Assembly: GCF_018304965.1 (NCBI RefSeq)
Contig: NZ_JAGQED010000002.1
Location: 217,991-281,990 of the forward strand
From: Collimonas antrihumi
GTDB lineage: Bacteria > Pseudomonadota > Gammaproteobacteria > Burkholderiales > Burkholderiaceae_D
Direction of reading: 5' to 3'
Length of the DNA: 64,000 bases
The translations under genes were made by a program, and so were the position numbers. Below are positions 44,745 through 53,999 of this stretch, piece by piece. The notes under the pieces were generated by a model that was not told the origin of the DNA, did not search any database, and saw nothing but the letters and a program-made list of their open reading frames with translations. How positions within the stretch are numbered: position 1 is the stretch's first letter; every line of letters starts with the position of its first letter.

Positions 44745-46025
44745 ATGCGCCTTACCCGGTTCAACCGTCTTTCGACATTTCTTGCAGTTACATTAACCGG
44801 CCTGGCGCTTAGCGCCTGCGGTGGCGGCGGCGACGCCAGCCTGACGTCGCAATCGAAAAAAATTACCGCCGACGGCGGCGTATCGGCGTTTTACCAATGG
44901 AACGGAGCAGTTCCCGGTACGCCGGGCATCTTGCTGCAGCAGGAAGCGCTGCCGGCCAATCTGGTGCTGCCCAATGCCGCGCAAGGCATCCGCATCCTGT
45001 ATAGCTCGACCGACGGCGATGACGGTAAAAGCGCGATCTATGTTTCCGGCGATTTGCAACTGCCTAAGGGCACGCCTCCCGCCGGTGGCTGGCCACTGAT
45101 TGCCTGGGCCCATGGCACCGTCGGCGTGGCGGATGTCTGCGCGCCTTCGTGGACAGTGCGCGATCCGCGCGATGTCGATTATCTCGACGCCTGGCTGGCG
45201 CAAGGCTATGCGGTGGTATCTACCGATTATCAAGGGTTGGGAACACCCGGTCTGCATCCATACCTGCACGCGCGGCCCGAAGCCTATAGTGTGCTGGACA
45301 GCATCCGGGCAGTGTCGAAAGCGTTCCCGCAACTTTCCAGTTCCGTGGTGATCGTCGGCCAGTCCCAAGGAGCGCAGGGAGCGATTGCAACCGCGGCCTA
45401 CGCGCCTGTCTATGCGCCGGAAATCAAGTTGTTGGGAACCGTGGCGACCGGCGTTCCGTATCAGTTGCAAAGTGTGCTGGCGTACCTGAACGCGCTGACG
45501 GCGCAAGTGCCCACCACCGGTTTTACGTCGGTGTTGGCGACGCTGGAATCGTATGCGTGGCTGGGTTACGCCACAGCGGAGAGAGTGGTGCCGGGTTTTG
45601 TGCTGTCCGATAACCTGACGGCCAAGGGCAAGGCGTTTTACTCGGTGGTGGCGACGCAATGCCTGGGGCCGATTGAGGATTACATCACGCAGAACAAGCT
45701 GGTCACTTCCGATATATTCAACGGCGATGTCACCAGCTGGGCCACGCAAACCTTGCAGTCGGCCAATTATCCGACGGTAAAATTCGCGGCGCCGATGTTC
45801 GTCGGCACCGGAACCCTGGATACCGATATTCCAACCGTAGTCCAGTATCAGTTCGCCAAAGACGCTTGCGCTGCCGGCAGCACCATTGAGCAGCATTATT
45901 ATGTCGGCCAGGATCACGACGGTACGGTGCTGGCATCGCTGGCAGATTCAAAGCCGTTCGTGCAGAAGCTGTTTGCAGGCCTGCCGATCACCTCGAATTG
46001 TGCGGCGTTGACGCCACCGCCGTAG
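44745..46025 (+). CDS. secreted lipase/esterase-like lipoprotein
   Basis: Alpha/beta-hydrolase of 426 residues with a lipoprotein signal: lipobox LSAC, Cys25, followed by a glycine-rich linker. The nucleophile elbow is GQSQG (205-209, Ser207). AWAHGTVGVAD resembles an oxyanion-hole segment. GTGTLDTDIPTVVQYQFAKDAC supplies a likely acid residue and HYYVGQDHDGTV the His. The whole resembles secretory lipases (LIP family, PF03583). A GAGGAG site lies before the ATG. It stands alone, convergent with the MCE operon. Confidence 0.82.
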   Translation: MRLTRFNRLSTFLAVTLTGLALSACGGGGDASLTSQSKKITADGGVSAFYQWNGAVPGTPGILLQQEALPANLVLPNAAQGIRILYSSTDGDDGKSAIYVSGDLQLPKGTPPAGGWPLIAWAHGTVGVADVCAPSWTVRDPRDVDYLDAWLAQGYAVVSTDYQGLGTPGLHPYLHARPEAYSVLDSIRAVSKAFPQLSSSVVIVGQSQGAQGAIATAAYAPVYAPEIKLLGTVATGVPYQLQSVLAYLNALTAQVPTTGFTSVLATLESYAWLGYATAERVVPGFVLSDNLTAKGKAFYSVVATQCLGPIEDYITQNKLVTSDIFNGDVTSWATQTLQSANYPTVKFAAPMFVGTGTLDTDIPTVVQYQFAKDACAAGSTIEQHYYVGQDHDGTVLASLADSKPFVQKLFAGLPITSNCAALTPPP

Positions 46026-46056
46026 TTTGAGAGATTCGGGACAGCATCAAGACTGA

Positions 46057-46089
46057 GGCTTAAGATTGCGGCTTAAGATTGCGGCTTAA
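46057..46089. repeat. 13-bp tandem repeat across the end of the MCE auxiliary gene
   Basis: GGCTTAAGATTGC at 46057-46069 and 46070-46082 is perfect, then GGCTTAA (46083-46089) begins a third copy. Read on the minus strand, the repeat supplies the last codons and the TAA stop (46073-46075) of the lipoprotein gene. Confidence 0.93.
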
Positions 46090-46744
46090 CCACCAGGTCC
46101 ATGCGGCGTTGAATCCGCGCCTGTGCTTCGCTGTCGGCGGCGGCGCGGGCGCGCTGCAGTTGCACGCCTAGCCAGGCTAGCAGCGGACGGCGCCAGCCTT
46201 GGGTAGAGGCGGTCTCGGTAGCGTTGCCGATATCGGCTGGCGTCAGGCGCCCGCTTTGCAACAGTGCGGCCGCCGCTACCAGGCGCGCCAGCGGGTCTTC
46301 GATATCGCCGATGCGGCCGCCGCTGACCACGGCTCTATGTTGAGGTGGCAGCAAACCGGCATCCAGTCCTTGCCAGCGGCCGTTCAGGTAAGCCGCATAA
46401 CTGCGCTCGCCGGCATCGGCATCTTGCGCCAGCGGCTGAAACCCGGCGCAATTGTCAAACTCCAGGCTGGCCGCACGCGTGGCGCAGCGCGTCAGTTCAA
46501 CCCGTGCCACCAGATCGGCGCGACCGGTACTGGCGACGGCATCGCGGGCGCGCGCAAACTCCAGGTCGGCGACGCGCGTATTGCCACTGAGATAGGCTGA
46601 GGAAAAACTTTGCATAGAGCCAAAGGCGTTGCCTTGCCATTCAGGCGCCGGCGGCTTGCTGCTGCAGGCAATTAAGAGTGCAGCCGGCAAGGTGTATAGC
46701 AAGGTGGATGCTAAGGTTGAAAATGCGGCGGTCGATATCTTCAT
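46073..46744 (-). CDS. ABC-transport auxiliary lipoprotein of the MCE system
   Basis: The 223-residue protein begins MKISTAAFSTLASTLLYTLPAALLIACSS (signal with lipobox LIAC; quoted parts are MKISTAAF and LLIACSS). The mature part is alpha-helical and alanine/arginine-rich, with no recognised enzymatic motif. It is the last gene of the permease-MCE-lipoprotein operon and overlaps the MCE gene by ATGA. In similar operons an auxiliary lipoprotein helps carry lipid to or from the outer membrane. The start at 46744 is chosen over the longer frame because of the overlap and the signal peptide. Confidence 0.7.
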   Translation of the reverse strand: MKISTAAFSTLASTLLYTLPAALLIACSSKPPAPEWQGNAFGSMQSFSSAYLSGNTRVADLEFARARDAVASTGRADLVARVELTRCATRAASLEFDNCAGFQPLAQDADAGERSYAAYLNGRWQGLDAGLLPPQHRAVVSGGRIGDIEDPLARLVAAAALLQSGRLTPADIGNATETASTQGWRRPLLAWLGVQLQRARAAADSEAQARIQRRMDLVVKPQS

Positions 46745-47709
46745 GGCAGTTTGAGGTCCGTATTGCGGGCGAAAGGCCATTTGCGGTTGATCTCGTCTAC
46801 CAGCTGCGTCACTTTACGCAAACTGGCATCCACTTCGGCACGCAGTACGCCCAGGTCGTTGCTGGCGATACGCGCATTGCTGCCCACCGCTTGCGCCTCG
46901 GCCAGCACTGCATCGACCTTCTTGAGACTGTTGCGGGCGTCGCTCAGTACGCCGTTGAGCTGGACGATGGCGGCTTGCGCATCATCCATCACGCCGCGCT
47001 GGCCGGGCTGGCCGAATACGCGTTGGTCGGCCTTGGCCAGCAGCGCATTGACGCGATCCAGCGTGGCGATGATTTTCTTGGCATTCTCGTCGCTGCCCAA
47101 GGCGCCGCCTAAAACCCCATATTGCCCGGTCAGGCGGCGCGTCACGGTTTGCATGTTCGCCAGGCTGGTGTTGAGGCTTGAGTCGGCGGCGGTGATGGTT
47201 TCCAGATTCACCAGCAGTTCCCTGGCGGTCGCCACCAGGCGCGGAATTTCTGCGGCCGTATCGCCGCGCAGCACCGTGCGTTCCGAGTCAGGTGGTAATA
47301 GCGGGTCGTCGAGGACGCCGCTAAAGGCGCGGATGCGGGTATCGCCTACCAATCCGCGCTCGAGTGTGAAGACACTGGTGGTGCGCAGCCAGTTGGCGTC
47401 TTTGCGCGGAACATCGATCAAGATGCGCGCCTTGCCGTCAGGGCCTAAATCTATGCGCTGCACACGGCCGATAGGAAAGCCGGAAAAGGTCAGGTCCATG
47501 CCGACCAGCACGCCCTCGGAATCGTCTGATATCAGCACCAGGCGCTGAGTGCTTTCGAACACGCCGCGCGCATACATCACATACAACACAAAACTGCATA
47601 TCAGCGCCGCCATCAGGATCAGCAGCAGCAACGCCTTGAATTCAACGTGGGCGGGCGGCGGCGGAGCGGAGGGCGAAGGGACAAGAGGAGAATCGGGGGC
47701 AGTTGCCAT
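46741..47709 (-). CDS. MCE/MlaD-family lipid-binding protein
   Basis: Periplasmic substrate-binding component of an Mla-like phospholipid transporter. One membrane anchor lies at about 25-47, after a proline-rich cytoplasmic start. A MCE domain follows (about 55-135): GVLVGMDLTFSGFPIGRVQRIDL is its core. A long helical region runs to the end (322 residues), including LITAADSSLNTSLANMQTVT-like heptads. It lies 14 bp behind the permease gene. Confidence 0.9.
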   Translation of the reverse strand: MATAPDSPLVPSPSAPPPPAHVEFKALLLLILMAALICSFVLYVMYARGVFESTQRLVLISDDSEGVLVGMDLTFSGFPIGRVQRIDLGPDGKARILIDVPRKDANWLRTTSVFTLERGLVGDTRIRAFSGVLDDPLLPPDSERTVLRGDTAAEIPRLVATARELLVNLETITAADSSLNTSLANMQTVTRRLTGQYGVLGGALGSDENAKKIIATLDRVNALLAKADQRVFGQPGQRGVMDDAQAAIVQLNGVLSDARNSLKKVDAVLAEAQAVGSNARIASNDLGVLRAEVDASLRKVTQLVDEINRKWPFARNTDLKLP

Positions 47710-47723
47710 AGTCGTCTTCCGGG

Positions 47724-48506
47724 TTAGATATATTTCACTGCGAGCGCTCCGACCTCGATCAGAACCAGCACAAACAGCAGCCGCGTGGCGCCTGGTTGTA
47801 GCGGCGATGACAGCCTGGTATTGCAGCGCGCGGCTTCAAGCACCGCCGCCGTAGGAATAACCGCTACTGCAAGTCCGAACACCAGGGTTTTCAGTCCGAA
47901 GCCCAGCGTCACTATCGGATCAAATACGCGGCCCACGGTGCGGGTGTAGTCAAGCAGGCCCCAGGGACTGATGCCGTAGACATTGATATAAGCCAGCAGC
48001 AAGACGATCACGCCGCTCACAGTCGCCAGGCTCAGTACTGAAAAGACGCTGGAGATAGCACGCGGCACCAGATCCCGCTGCAATTGCGCGATGTCCGGCC
48101 CGGCGCTGTTTTGTGCGGCAAGCGTGCTGTTAAAAGCCAGGCCGGCGCGCAACGCCACGAACAACGCGGCCGACAGCGGTATCAATTCCAGCACCAGCAC
48201 GCGCACCATCATTTCCAACGCGTAACGCGACAGGCCATAGCTCAGCGCGGTGACCAGCACGATCCGGATCAGCACCAGGCTGAGCAACGTAGACAACAAG
48301 GTGAACCAAGGCAGGATTTGCCACGTGCTGGTGTAGATATAGCGATAAGTCGCGTTGCGGTTGGCCCGATGATAGGTGGACGGCGAAAGCGCCATGACCA
48401 GTGTAATGCCGGCCAGGTGAAGCATGTGCCACCAGCTGCTTACGGTACGCAAGACAGTCACGGCCCATTGCTCTGGTTTCAGGTAGCGGGATGAGGTTGG
48501 TTGCAT
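47724..48506 (-). CDS. MlaE-type ABC permease
   Basis: Inner-membrane permease of about 260 residues. Five hydrophobic segments, RAGLAFNSTLAAQ-type small-residue loops and ALRAGLAFNSTLA-style cytoplasmic helices match MlaE. VFDPIVTLGFGLKTLVFGLAVAVIPT is the most typical block (key part GFGLKTLVFGLAVAVIP). The ATG at 48506 gives the right length; the frame is open to 48566. An ATPase gene is missing between it and the MCE gene, where relatives usually carry one. Confidence 0.85.
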   Translation of the reverse strand: MQPTSSRYLKPEQWAVTVLRTVSSWWHMLHLAGITLVMALSPSTYHRANRNATYRYIYTSTWQILPWFTLLSTLLSLVLIRIVLVTALSYGLSRYALEMMVRVLVLELIPLSAALFVALRAGLAFNSTLAAQNSAGPDIAQLQRDLVPRAISSVFSVLSLATVSGVIVLLLAYINVYGISPWGLLDYTRTVGRVFDPIVTLGFGLKTLVFGLAVAVIPTAAVLEAARCNTRLSSPLQPGATRLLFVLVLIEVGALAVKYI

Positions 48507-48575
48507 GGGGCAATGATAACGCAGCAACGCTGGCAACAGGCTTTGCCTGCGGTGTTTTTTCGGCAAAGTCCGGGT

Positions 48576-48830
48576 TCAGGGCCAAGGCGCGGGCGTAACC
48601 GGCAGATACTGCGGTTCAAAGTCTTCCGGCGCGTGCGCTTCCAGTTGAGTGTGCAAGCGGGCGCCGAGCAACAAGTTGATTTCGTGTTCGGTGGCGCTGA
48701 AGTCGGCAGTGTTCAATGGCTGGTCGGGTACAGGCCAGTTGTCCATGGCCCATTTCCTGAATTGTTCGAAACGTGTAACCAGTTCCTTGCTGTAGTCGTC
48801 GCGTGCCTTGTCTTGCGAAGTCTGGCTCAT
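48576..48830 (-). CDS. small hypothetical protein
   Basis: The 84-residue soluble protein is acidic with several tryptophans: KELVTRFEQFRKWAMDNWPVPD and a helix EHEINLLLGARL. No family is recognised. The start ATG at 48830 has a clear GGAGAAAG site. It lies upstream of the MCE permease on the same strand (69 bp) and may be co-transcribed. Confidence 0.7.
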   Translation of the reverse strand: MSQTSQDKARDDYSKELVTRFEQFRKWAMDNWPVPDQPLNTADFSATEHEINLLLGARLHTQLEAHAPEDFEPQYLPVTPAPWP

Positions 48831-48981
48831 GGCTTTCTCCGTGCAGTCGTATCGTGCGGTCTGGCGTATTTCATGGTTGGGGCCCGGCGATATTCCTGCT
48901 GAATATCGGACAGCGACCGGACAGCATCTGATAGTCATATAGGATATCACGGCCGCCTGTTTCATTTTTGTGTGATCGTGG

Positions 48982-50049
48982 CTAAAGCGACTTCTCCGCA
49001 ATGAGGGTCAGCAGGTCGTGCCAGGACTTGCTGAACGATTGCGCTCCTTCCAGCTGCAGTTGAACCGCAATCGCCACAATATCCACATCAGCCAAGGCAA
49101 ACGCGGTAAGTACTTGCTCTGCATCACCGCCATCCTCATGCATGACACCGTTCAAGCCGCCGAGCTGCGCCAAGGCGTGCAAGGTTTTTTCCGGCATGGT
49201 ATTGACGGTATGGGGAGCCGCGAGCGCTTCGATGTAATAGGTTTCCGAAATCTGCGGGTCTTTGCTGCCTGTGCTGGCCCACAGCAGGCGTTGAGACAAG
49301 GCGCCGGCCAGGGCGAATCTATGCGCATCCGCGGAAGCAAGGCGTTCCCGATAGGTCTTGTAGATTTGCCCGGAAATCGCCAGGCCAAGGCGATTATTCA
49401 ATTCGCCTGAAATTTTGCCCGCCACCGCTTTATCCCAGCGGCTGACGAAAATCGACGCCACCGAATTGACTTTTGGATCAAGGCCGGCCCCTATCCTGCG
49501 CTGAATGCCGCGCCAATAAGCATCGGCTGCGGCAATATATTGTTCGCGCGAAAATAGCAGTGTGACATTGACCGGGACACCGGCGAAGATGGCTTCTTCG
49601 ATGGCTGGGACGCCAGCCTCGTTACCTGGAATCTTGATGAACAGATTGGGGCAATCCGCCAGGGCATGCAGCCGCTTGGCCGCTTCGATGGTGCCCGCCG
49701 TATCGTTGGCCAGCAGCGGTGATACCTCCAGGGAAACCCAGCCGTCGACACCGTCGCTGGTTTCAAAAGCAGGGCGAAACAGAGCCGCGGCGCGCTTCAA
49801 GTCGTCTATGGCCAGTTCAAAAAACAGCGCCTCGCCGGATTTCCCTTCTTTGGTTTTTGAGTGGATGGCTTGGTCATAGGCTTTGGTATTGCGAATCGCC
49901 CGCTCAAAGATGGTGGGGTTGGAGGTCAATCCGGTCACGGAAAAATCCACACAATAGCGTTGCAGCGTGCCGCTGTCCAATAGTTCGCGCGTAATATTGT
50001 CCAGCCACAAACTCTGGCCAAATGCATGTAATTGGGTAGTTGCGTTCAT
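48982..50049 (-). CDS. tal: transaldolase
   Basis: Pentose-phosphate enzyme transferring a dihydroxyacetone unit. The 355-residue protein is the longer tal type known from actinobacteria and many proteobacteria: LTSNPTIFERAI (N-terminal signature) and NLFIKIPGNEAGVPAIEEAI with the Schiff-base Lys at residue 139. GAGLDPKVNSVASIFVSRWD and LLWASTGSKDP follow. The start at 50049 has GAGG upstream. It is third in the zwf-HAD-tal run. Confidence 0.94.
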   Translation of the reverse strand: MNATTQLHAFGQSLWLDNITRELLDSGTLQRYCVDFSVTGLTSNPTIFERAIRNTKAYDQAIHSKTKEGKSGEALFFELAIDDLKRAAALFRPAFETSDGVDGWVSLEVSPLLANDTAGTIEAAKRLHALADCPNLFIKIPGNEAGVPAIEEAIFAGVPVNVTLLFSREQYIAAADAYWRGIQRRIGAGLDPKVNSVASIFVSRWDKAVAGKISGELNNRLGLAISGQIYKTYRERLASADAHRFALAGALSQRLLWASTGSKDPQISETYYIEALAAPHTVNTMPEKTLHALAQLGGLNGVMHEDGGDAEQVLTAFALADVDIVAIAVQLQLEGAQSFSKSWHDLLTLIAEKSL

Positions 50050-50057
50050 GGAAACCT

Positions 50058-50723
50058 CTACAGTTTGGAAAAATCCTGGGTGATCAGGTCGGCAAAATGT
50101 TCGACGGTAATGTCTGCCGGCTGGCAGGCGGCGACAATTTGCGGATCGCGTGCGTAGTGACCCTGGCGCGGAAATACCGTGGTGAGCTTCTGGCCCCAAC
50201 TGTGTTTCATGGCGGCCAGTATATTAAGCTTGTCGTCGATCATTACATAGTGGCGCGCCGGATATTGGCGGGCGACAGCGTCCAGCATATCTTCCTTGTG
50301 GACATAAATCAGCACCCGGCCATCCATGACTCGCCACAGGCCGGAACGTTGGATTTTGCGTGGCTGGAAAATGACATCGCCATCCGATAAAATCACCGTG
50401 CGGCCCCATTGGCGGAGATGGACGATGGCGTCCAGCACTCCTGGATATATCAGATCGGCGAATGGGTAATCGATGAGAAAGGCTGACATCAGCAATACTC
50501 GGGCATCGTCCATGTGGGCCACTCGATAGCGTTGCATCGCACCCAGATAATCGATGTAGCCAAGTTCGGTGCGCAGTTGCTCGAGAATGGTGCGATAGCG
50601 ATCCCGGTTGTCAGCGCCGAACTCTTGTTCGAGATGCAGCATCAGCTCGTCGCGCAGCCTGTCATTGTCGAGCAGGGTATTGTCGACATCAAGCAAGAAA
50701 ACTATTTCATCCGGCGCTGCCAT
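50058..50723 (-). CDS. HAD-superfamily hydrolase
   Basis: Cytoplasmic phosphatase of about 221 residues. HAD motif I is [15 protein letters not shown] (DxDxT), motif II VILSDGD, and motif [18 protein letters not shown]. The substrate is unknown; its place between zwf and tal suggests a sugar phosphate of the pentose-phosphate route, possibly proofreading a damaged metabolite such as 6-phosphogluconolactone by-products or 4-phosphoerythronate (inference). The ATG at 50723 lies inside the end of zwf (17-base overlap); 50750 is another possible start. Confidence 0.8.
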   Translation of the reverse strand: MAAPDEIVFLLDVDNTLLDNDRLRDELMLHLEQEFGADNRDRYRTILEQLRTELGYIDYLGAMQRYRVAHMDDARVLLMSAFLIDYPFADLIYPGVLDAIVHLRQWGRTVILSDGDVIFQPRKIQRSGLWRVMDGRVLIYVHKEDMLDAVARQYPARHYVMIDDKLNILAAMKHSWGQKLTTVFPRQGHYARDPQIVAACQPADITVEHFADLITQDFSKL

Positions 50724-52107
50724 TGGAATCCTTGGTAGGTGCGGGGTCATGCCAGCCGCCGTCGCCTGAGGGGATGTCCGCGGCTTGCAGCGGTCCCCAG
50801 GTTTGCGCTTCATATACCTCTAGAGGGACGGTGTTGCCGAGAATCGGCGCCACGGTGCGCCAGGCCGCTTCGATGCTGTCATAACGTGCGAACAGCGAGC
50901 CGTCTCCCTGGATGGCGTCGCCGAACAGGCGTTCATAAGGTGACATTTCAACGCTGTCGTGATGCTGGGCCAGCAGTTCCACTGCTTCGCCAAGCATCGC
51001 TTCGCCTGCCAGCTTGACGCGTGCACCTAAAGAAATCTGGACTTCGGGGCTGATCCGGAAACGGAAATAGTTGCCATGTCCTGTTTCCGCAGCATCAAAG
51101 ATGGGGTGATGCGGCGATTTGAGCGTTACCATGACCTCGGTTGCAGTCAGTGGCAATTGTTTACCTGCACGGATATAAAACGGTACGCCTGCCCAGCGTT
51201 GATTATCGATATCCAGGCGCAGGGCGACGAAAGTCTCGACTGCGGAATCGGCCTGCACACCGGGTTCTTCCAGGTATCCGTGAAACTGGCCGCGCACGGC
51301 CTGAGCAGGGGAAATCGGCCGCATGGCCCGGAATACTTGCAATTTCGCGTCGCGTATGGCGTCTGCATGGTGGTCGGCCGGCGCATCGGTCGCCAGCAGC
51401 GCCACTACCTGCAGCAAATGATTTTGCACAACGTCGCGAATTGCCCCCACGCTTTCATAAAATCCGCCACGTCCTTGCACGCCAAATGATTCCGCCATGG
51501 TGATTTGAACATTTGCCACATGGTCGCGGTTCCAGACCGGTTCGAGGAAGCTGTTTGCCAGGCGGAAGTAGAGTAAATTCTGGACCGCTTCCTTGGCGAT
51601 GTAATGATCGATACGAAATATGTCCGGCGCCGGAAAGGATTGCATCAGCAACTGGTTCAAGGCTTGCGCTGACGCCAGGTCGCGGCCAAACGGCTTTTCC
51701 ACAATGACCCTGCCGTTTTTTGCGCACCTGGAGCGATACAAGCCTCTGATGACGTTGTCAAACATTTCTGGCGGAACGGCGAGGTAGTGCAGGGGGTGGT
51801 TTGCGCCTGCCAGCGCTACTCGGAGGCGTTGATAGGTGCTGTTGTCCAAATAGTCGCCGCTCAGGTATTGCAGCCGTGCCGAGAGTTTTTTAAAGGCGCC
51901 CGCATCCAACGTACCATGTTGTTCAATACTATCCCGCGCCCGTGCGATGAATTGATCGACGCTCCAGTCTGACCTGCCGAGGCCGATGACAGGCATGTCG
52001 AGATGGCCGTTGCGGGTCAGAGCCTGCAGGGCTGGAAAAATCTGCTTGTAAGCCAGATCGCCGGTGGCACCGAAGAAAACCAACGCGTCTGACACGGGAG
52101 AATTCAT
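50707..52107 (-). CDS. zwf: glucose-6-phosphate 1-dehydrogenase
   Basis: NADP-dependent entry enzyme of the pentose-phosphate and Entner-Doudoroff routes. The NADP fold reads [33 protein letters not shown] and the active-site [13 protein letters not shown] (165-177) are present. The usual RIDHYLGKE reads RIDHYIAKE here, a mild variation. The length is 466 residues. Its ATG overlaps the stop of the HNH-type gene upstream (ATGA), an unusual partner for zwf. Confidence 0.95.
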   Translation of the reverse strand: MNSPVSDALVFFGATGDLAYKQIFPALQALTRNGHLDMPVIGLGRSDWSVDQFIARARDSIEQHGTLDAGAFKKLSARLQYLSGDYLDNSTYQRLRVALAGANHPLHYLAVPPEMFDNVIRGLYRSRCAKNGRVIVEKPFGRDLASAQALNQLLMQSFPAPDIFRIDHYIAKEAVQNLLYFRLANSFLEPVWNRDHVANVQITMAESFGVQGRGGFYESVGAIRDVVQNHLLQVVALLATDAPADHHADAIRDAKLQVFRAMRPISPAQAVRGQFHGYLEEPGVQADSAVETFVALRLDIDNQRWAGVPFYIRAGKQLPLTATEVMVTLKSPHHPIFDAAETGHGNYFRFRISPEVQISLGARVKLAGEAMLGEAVELLAQHHDSVEMSPYERLFGDAIQGDGSLFARYDSIEAAWRTVAPILGNTVPLEVYEAQTWGPLQAADIPSGDGGWHDPAPTKDSNGSAG

Positions 52108-53108
52108 GTTTGACTTCGTCCGATGGGAGCCGGCTGCTCTGCGTTACTGCCGAATAACGTTTGTCCTGCGGATCTGGCCGACCTGTCCTTTTTCTCAGAT
52201 CCGATTGGCATCGGCACGATTTCCCCCTGTATCAACTGCCTGCCGCTGAAGTCCAAAGACTGCTGACGGGGCGAGTCGAAACGCGCGTTTGGAGGCGGGA
52301 AAGGATACATGCTCAAGTTAGCTGAAAAGCTTGGTGTGTCGATTAACGGATCACGTTCCGGCGAGCGGAGCATTACCTGGAACATTTCGTTGCCGTAGGC
52401 GAGAATGAAGAAAACATAAGGAACCCCGCGGCTTCCGTCTTTGCGTCTGATAAGCAACACATTGATTTTGTCATTTGGCATCAGGTCGAGAGCGAAGGTG
52501 TGCATGACGGGAAACTCCAACGCCAGGCTATTCCGGTGGTCGCGCGTCCTGATCCAATGAAGCGCATGTGCGAAGTTCGGCATTTCGTTATCTGGTATCA
52601 CGGACAATCCCATTTTTACGAAAGCTGTCAACACGGCAAGGAGCGTGTAGGGGTCACGCTGCAACATGACTTGCCGGGTGTGCAGGTCAACCGCAAGCGT
52701 CGGGTCATCTTTAAACTGGCTTGTCGCCAAGCTGCTGATGTCGTCATATCCGATGTGCCAGGCGGCACGCTGGTGCCTGATGACAGACACACCATTTTTG
52801 CCTCTGATACGCGCCAAAGTGCGCATAGGTTTGGACCAGTTACCAAAATCGCTTTCTATTCCGCTGCCAAAAAAAGCATTGCATTCATCGCATTCATAAG
52901 CGGCAAACAGGCTCTTGTTACCCATTGATTCAGGCAGTGCATGTGCAGATAGACGGAAACTGACCTCAGGAGCTCGTTTGGCGCAGAAGCGGCACACGCG
53001 ATTCCCCTGATTACCGAGGATAATTTCTTTACCCGGTTCCACTACCCAACCGGCGATCTTCCGATAGTTCTGACTATGGAAGGAGCGTGCCTTATCGATG
53101 GAATTCAT
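52104..53108 (-). CDS. HNH_5-like zinc-finger protein, function unknown
   Basis: The 334-residue protein has one recognisable part, an N-terminal HNH-type treble clef. Cys39 and Cys42 (CRFC), [12 protein letters not shown] with His56, and Cys73/Cys76 with Asn77 ([10 protein letters not shown]) are in the spacing of HNH endonuclease domain 5. Residues 80-334 show no family I know; they are neither membrane-spanning nor repetitive. The base composition is by eye less GC-rich than zwf, which could mean transfer. A GGAAAGG site precedes the ATG at 53108. The gene overlaps the zwf start by four bases, so zwf may depend on it for translation. A nuclease or regulator role is not proven. Confidence 0.7.
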   Translation of the reverse strand: MNSIDKARSFHSQNYRKIAGWVVEPGKEIILGNQGNRVCRFCAKRAPEVSFRLSAHALPESMGNKSLFAAYECDECNAFFGSGIESDFGNWSKPMRTLARIRGKNGVSVIRHQRAAWHIGYDDISSLATSQFKDDPTLAVDLHTRQVMLQRDPYTLLAVLTAFVKMGLSVIPDNEMPNFAHALHWIRTRDHRNSLALEFPVMHTFALDLMPNDKINVLLIRRKDGSRGVPYVFFILAYGNEMFQVMLRSPERDPLIDTPSFSANLSMYPFPPPNARFDSPRQQSLDFSGRQLIQGEIVPMPIGSEKKDRSARSAGQTLFGSNAEQPAPIGRSQT

Positions 53109-53444
53109 CAATGCCTTTCCGCAGTATCGAACTAGCTGCCAGGACGGGATTGGAAAATCCCAAAGGTGTGGCGATTTTTGCAGTCATGCTTGCCAGCATC
53201 TGCCTGACGCAGAGCGTGGTCTGTACGGTAGCGTACTTAAGTAAAAGTCGCGGAAGTAAAAAACGTGAGATACGAAGCATGACGAACCTGCACCTCGCCA
53301 ACCACTGCGGGGCGAAAGTCACGGTCTCAGGGCCGGCCGGCCAGGAGGGTGAATTGCAGCAAAAATTGCAGCGAAAACGAACAAGCTTGAACATCAACCA
53401 TGCCTGTCCATTTGCGCCGCGTGAAATCCATGCAATCCCGAATG
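53109..53444. other. intergenic region upstream of the HNH gene
   Basis: About 335 bp with no supported gene. ORFs on both strands (to 131 codons on +) have no family features and no convincing ribosome-binding site. The promoter of the HNH-zwf run must lie here. A GGCCGGCCGG palindrome-like stretch is at about 53333-53342. Confidence 0.5.
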
Positions 53445-53729
53445 TCAGGCCGCTCCGCGGTATGTGCTCAGATCTGGTGTAAGCCGTTGCGGCCCTTGTG
53501 GCTGTGGGGATAGTTTGGATCTCTGCGACTCGGCGACGCTCTCTACGCCGTCGGCGGAAATCGCTTCCAGGAAGTTCAGGACGTTGCGATAATAATCGAC
53601 TCGCATTTCCGCTTCCAGCAATTGCCTTTCTGATTGATATAACGCCAGGCGCGTATCGCGGAGTTCATTTTCTGCCAGCTTTTCCGGCGTCTGGATATAT
53701 TTCGTCGCCAATCTGTTCATCCATCCCAT
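53445..53729 (-). CDS. small coiled-coil hypothetical protein
   Basis: The 94-residue protein, MGWMNRLATKYIQTPEK at the start, is mostly one predicted amphipathic helix (about 15-55: ENELRDTRLALYQSERQLLE). A disordered proline/glutamine tail follows. No family is recognised. The ATG at 53729 has GAGGTG at good spacing; the open frame continues upstream to 53942 but without coding character. Confidence 0.7.
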   Translation of the reverse strand: MGWMNRLATKYIQTPEKLAENELRDTRLALYQSERQLLEAEMRVDYYRNVLNFLEAISADGVESVAESQRSKLSPQPQGPQRLTPDLSTYRGAA

Positions 53730-53817
53730 GTTGTCACCTCTTTTGTGTGGAGACGATTTGATCTTAAATCTTTCTTGCCGAAAAAAGCTAACAAAAGAGT
53801 GGACAACTAACATCATT

Positions 53818-53832
53818 TGGCACTGTTGTTGC
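53818..53832 (+). promoter_or_regulatory. candidate sigma-54 promoter
   Basis: TGGCACTGTTGTTGC matches the TGGCACG-N4-TTGC consensus except for T in place of G at the seventh base, with the GG and GC in the correct spacing. It points right (+), towards the 3' end of the TPR gene, which is on the other strand. No annotated + gene lies downstream except the 37-codon ORF at 53886. Confidence 0.4.
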
Positions 53833-53885
53833 GCAATTTCCACGCGATTATTTACGTAGAACAACAATGCATTAATAATCGGGAA

Positions 53886-53999
53886 ATGCAAGATGAAAAA
53901 AGACAGGATGCGTTCGAAAGAAGCATCAATGATGGCTGCCAACGCAGCAAGTTCGCAGTGCCGCTTAATGAACCAGCAGCGGCGAAGTATGAGACTTGA
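53886..53999 (+). CDS. possible 37-residue small protein (low confidence)
   Basis: ATG-started ORF with CGGGAA directly upstream, about 50 nt behind the sigma-54-like site. The encoded peptide is hydrophilic (MQDEKRQDAFERSINDGCQR at the start) and has no family. Its 3' half overlaps the end of the TPR lipoprotein gene in antisense. It could equally be an untranslated antisense RNA, or nothing. Confidence 0.2.
   Translation: MQDEKRQDAFERSINDGCQRSKFAVPLNEPAAAKYET

Noticed and set aside
53087..53482. 131-codon + strand frame upstream of the HNH gene
   Set aside because: It lacks a good start context, has mixed composition and no family; a minus-strand frame covers the same bases with no better support.
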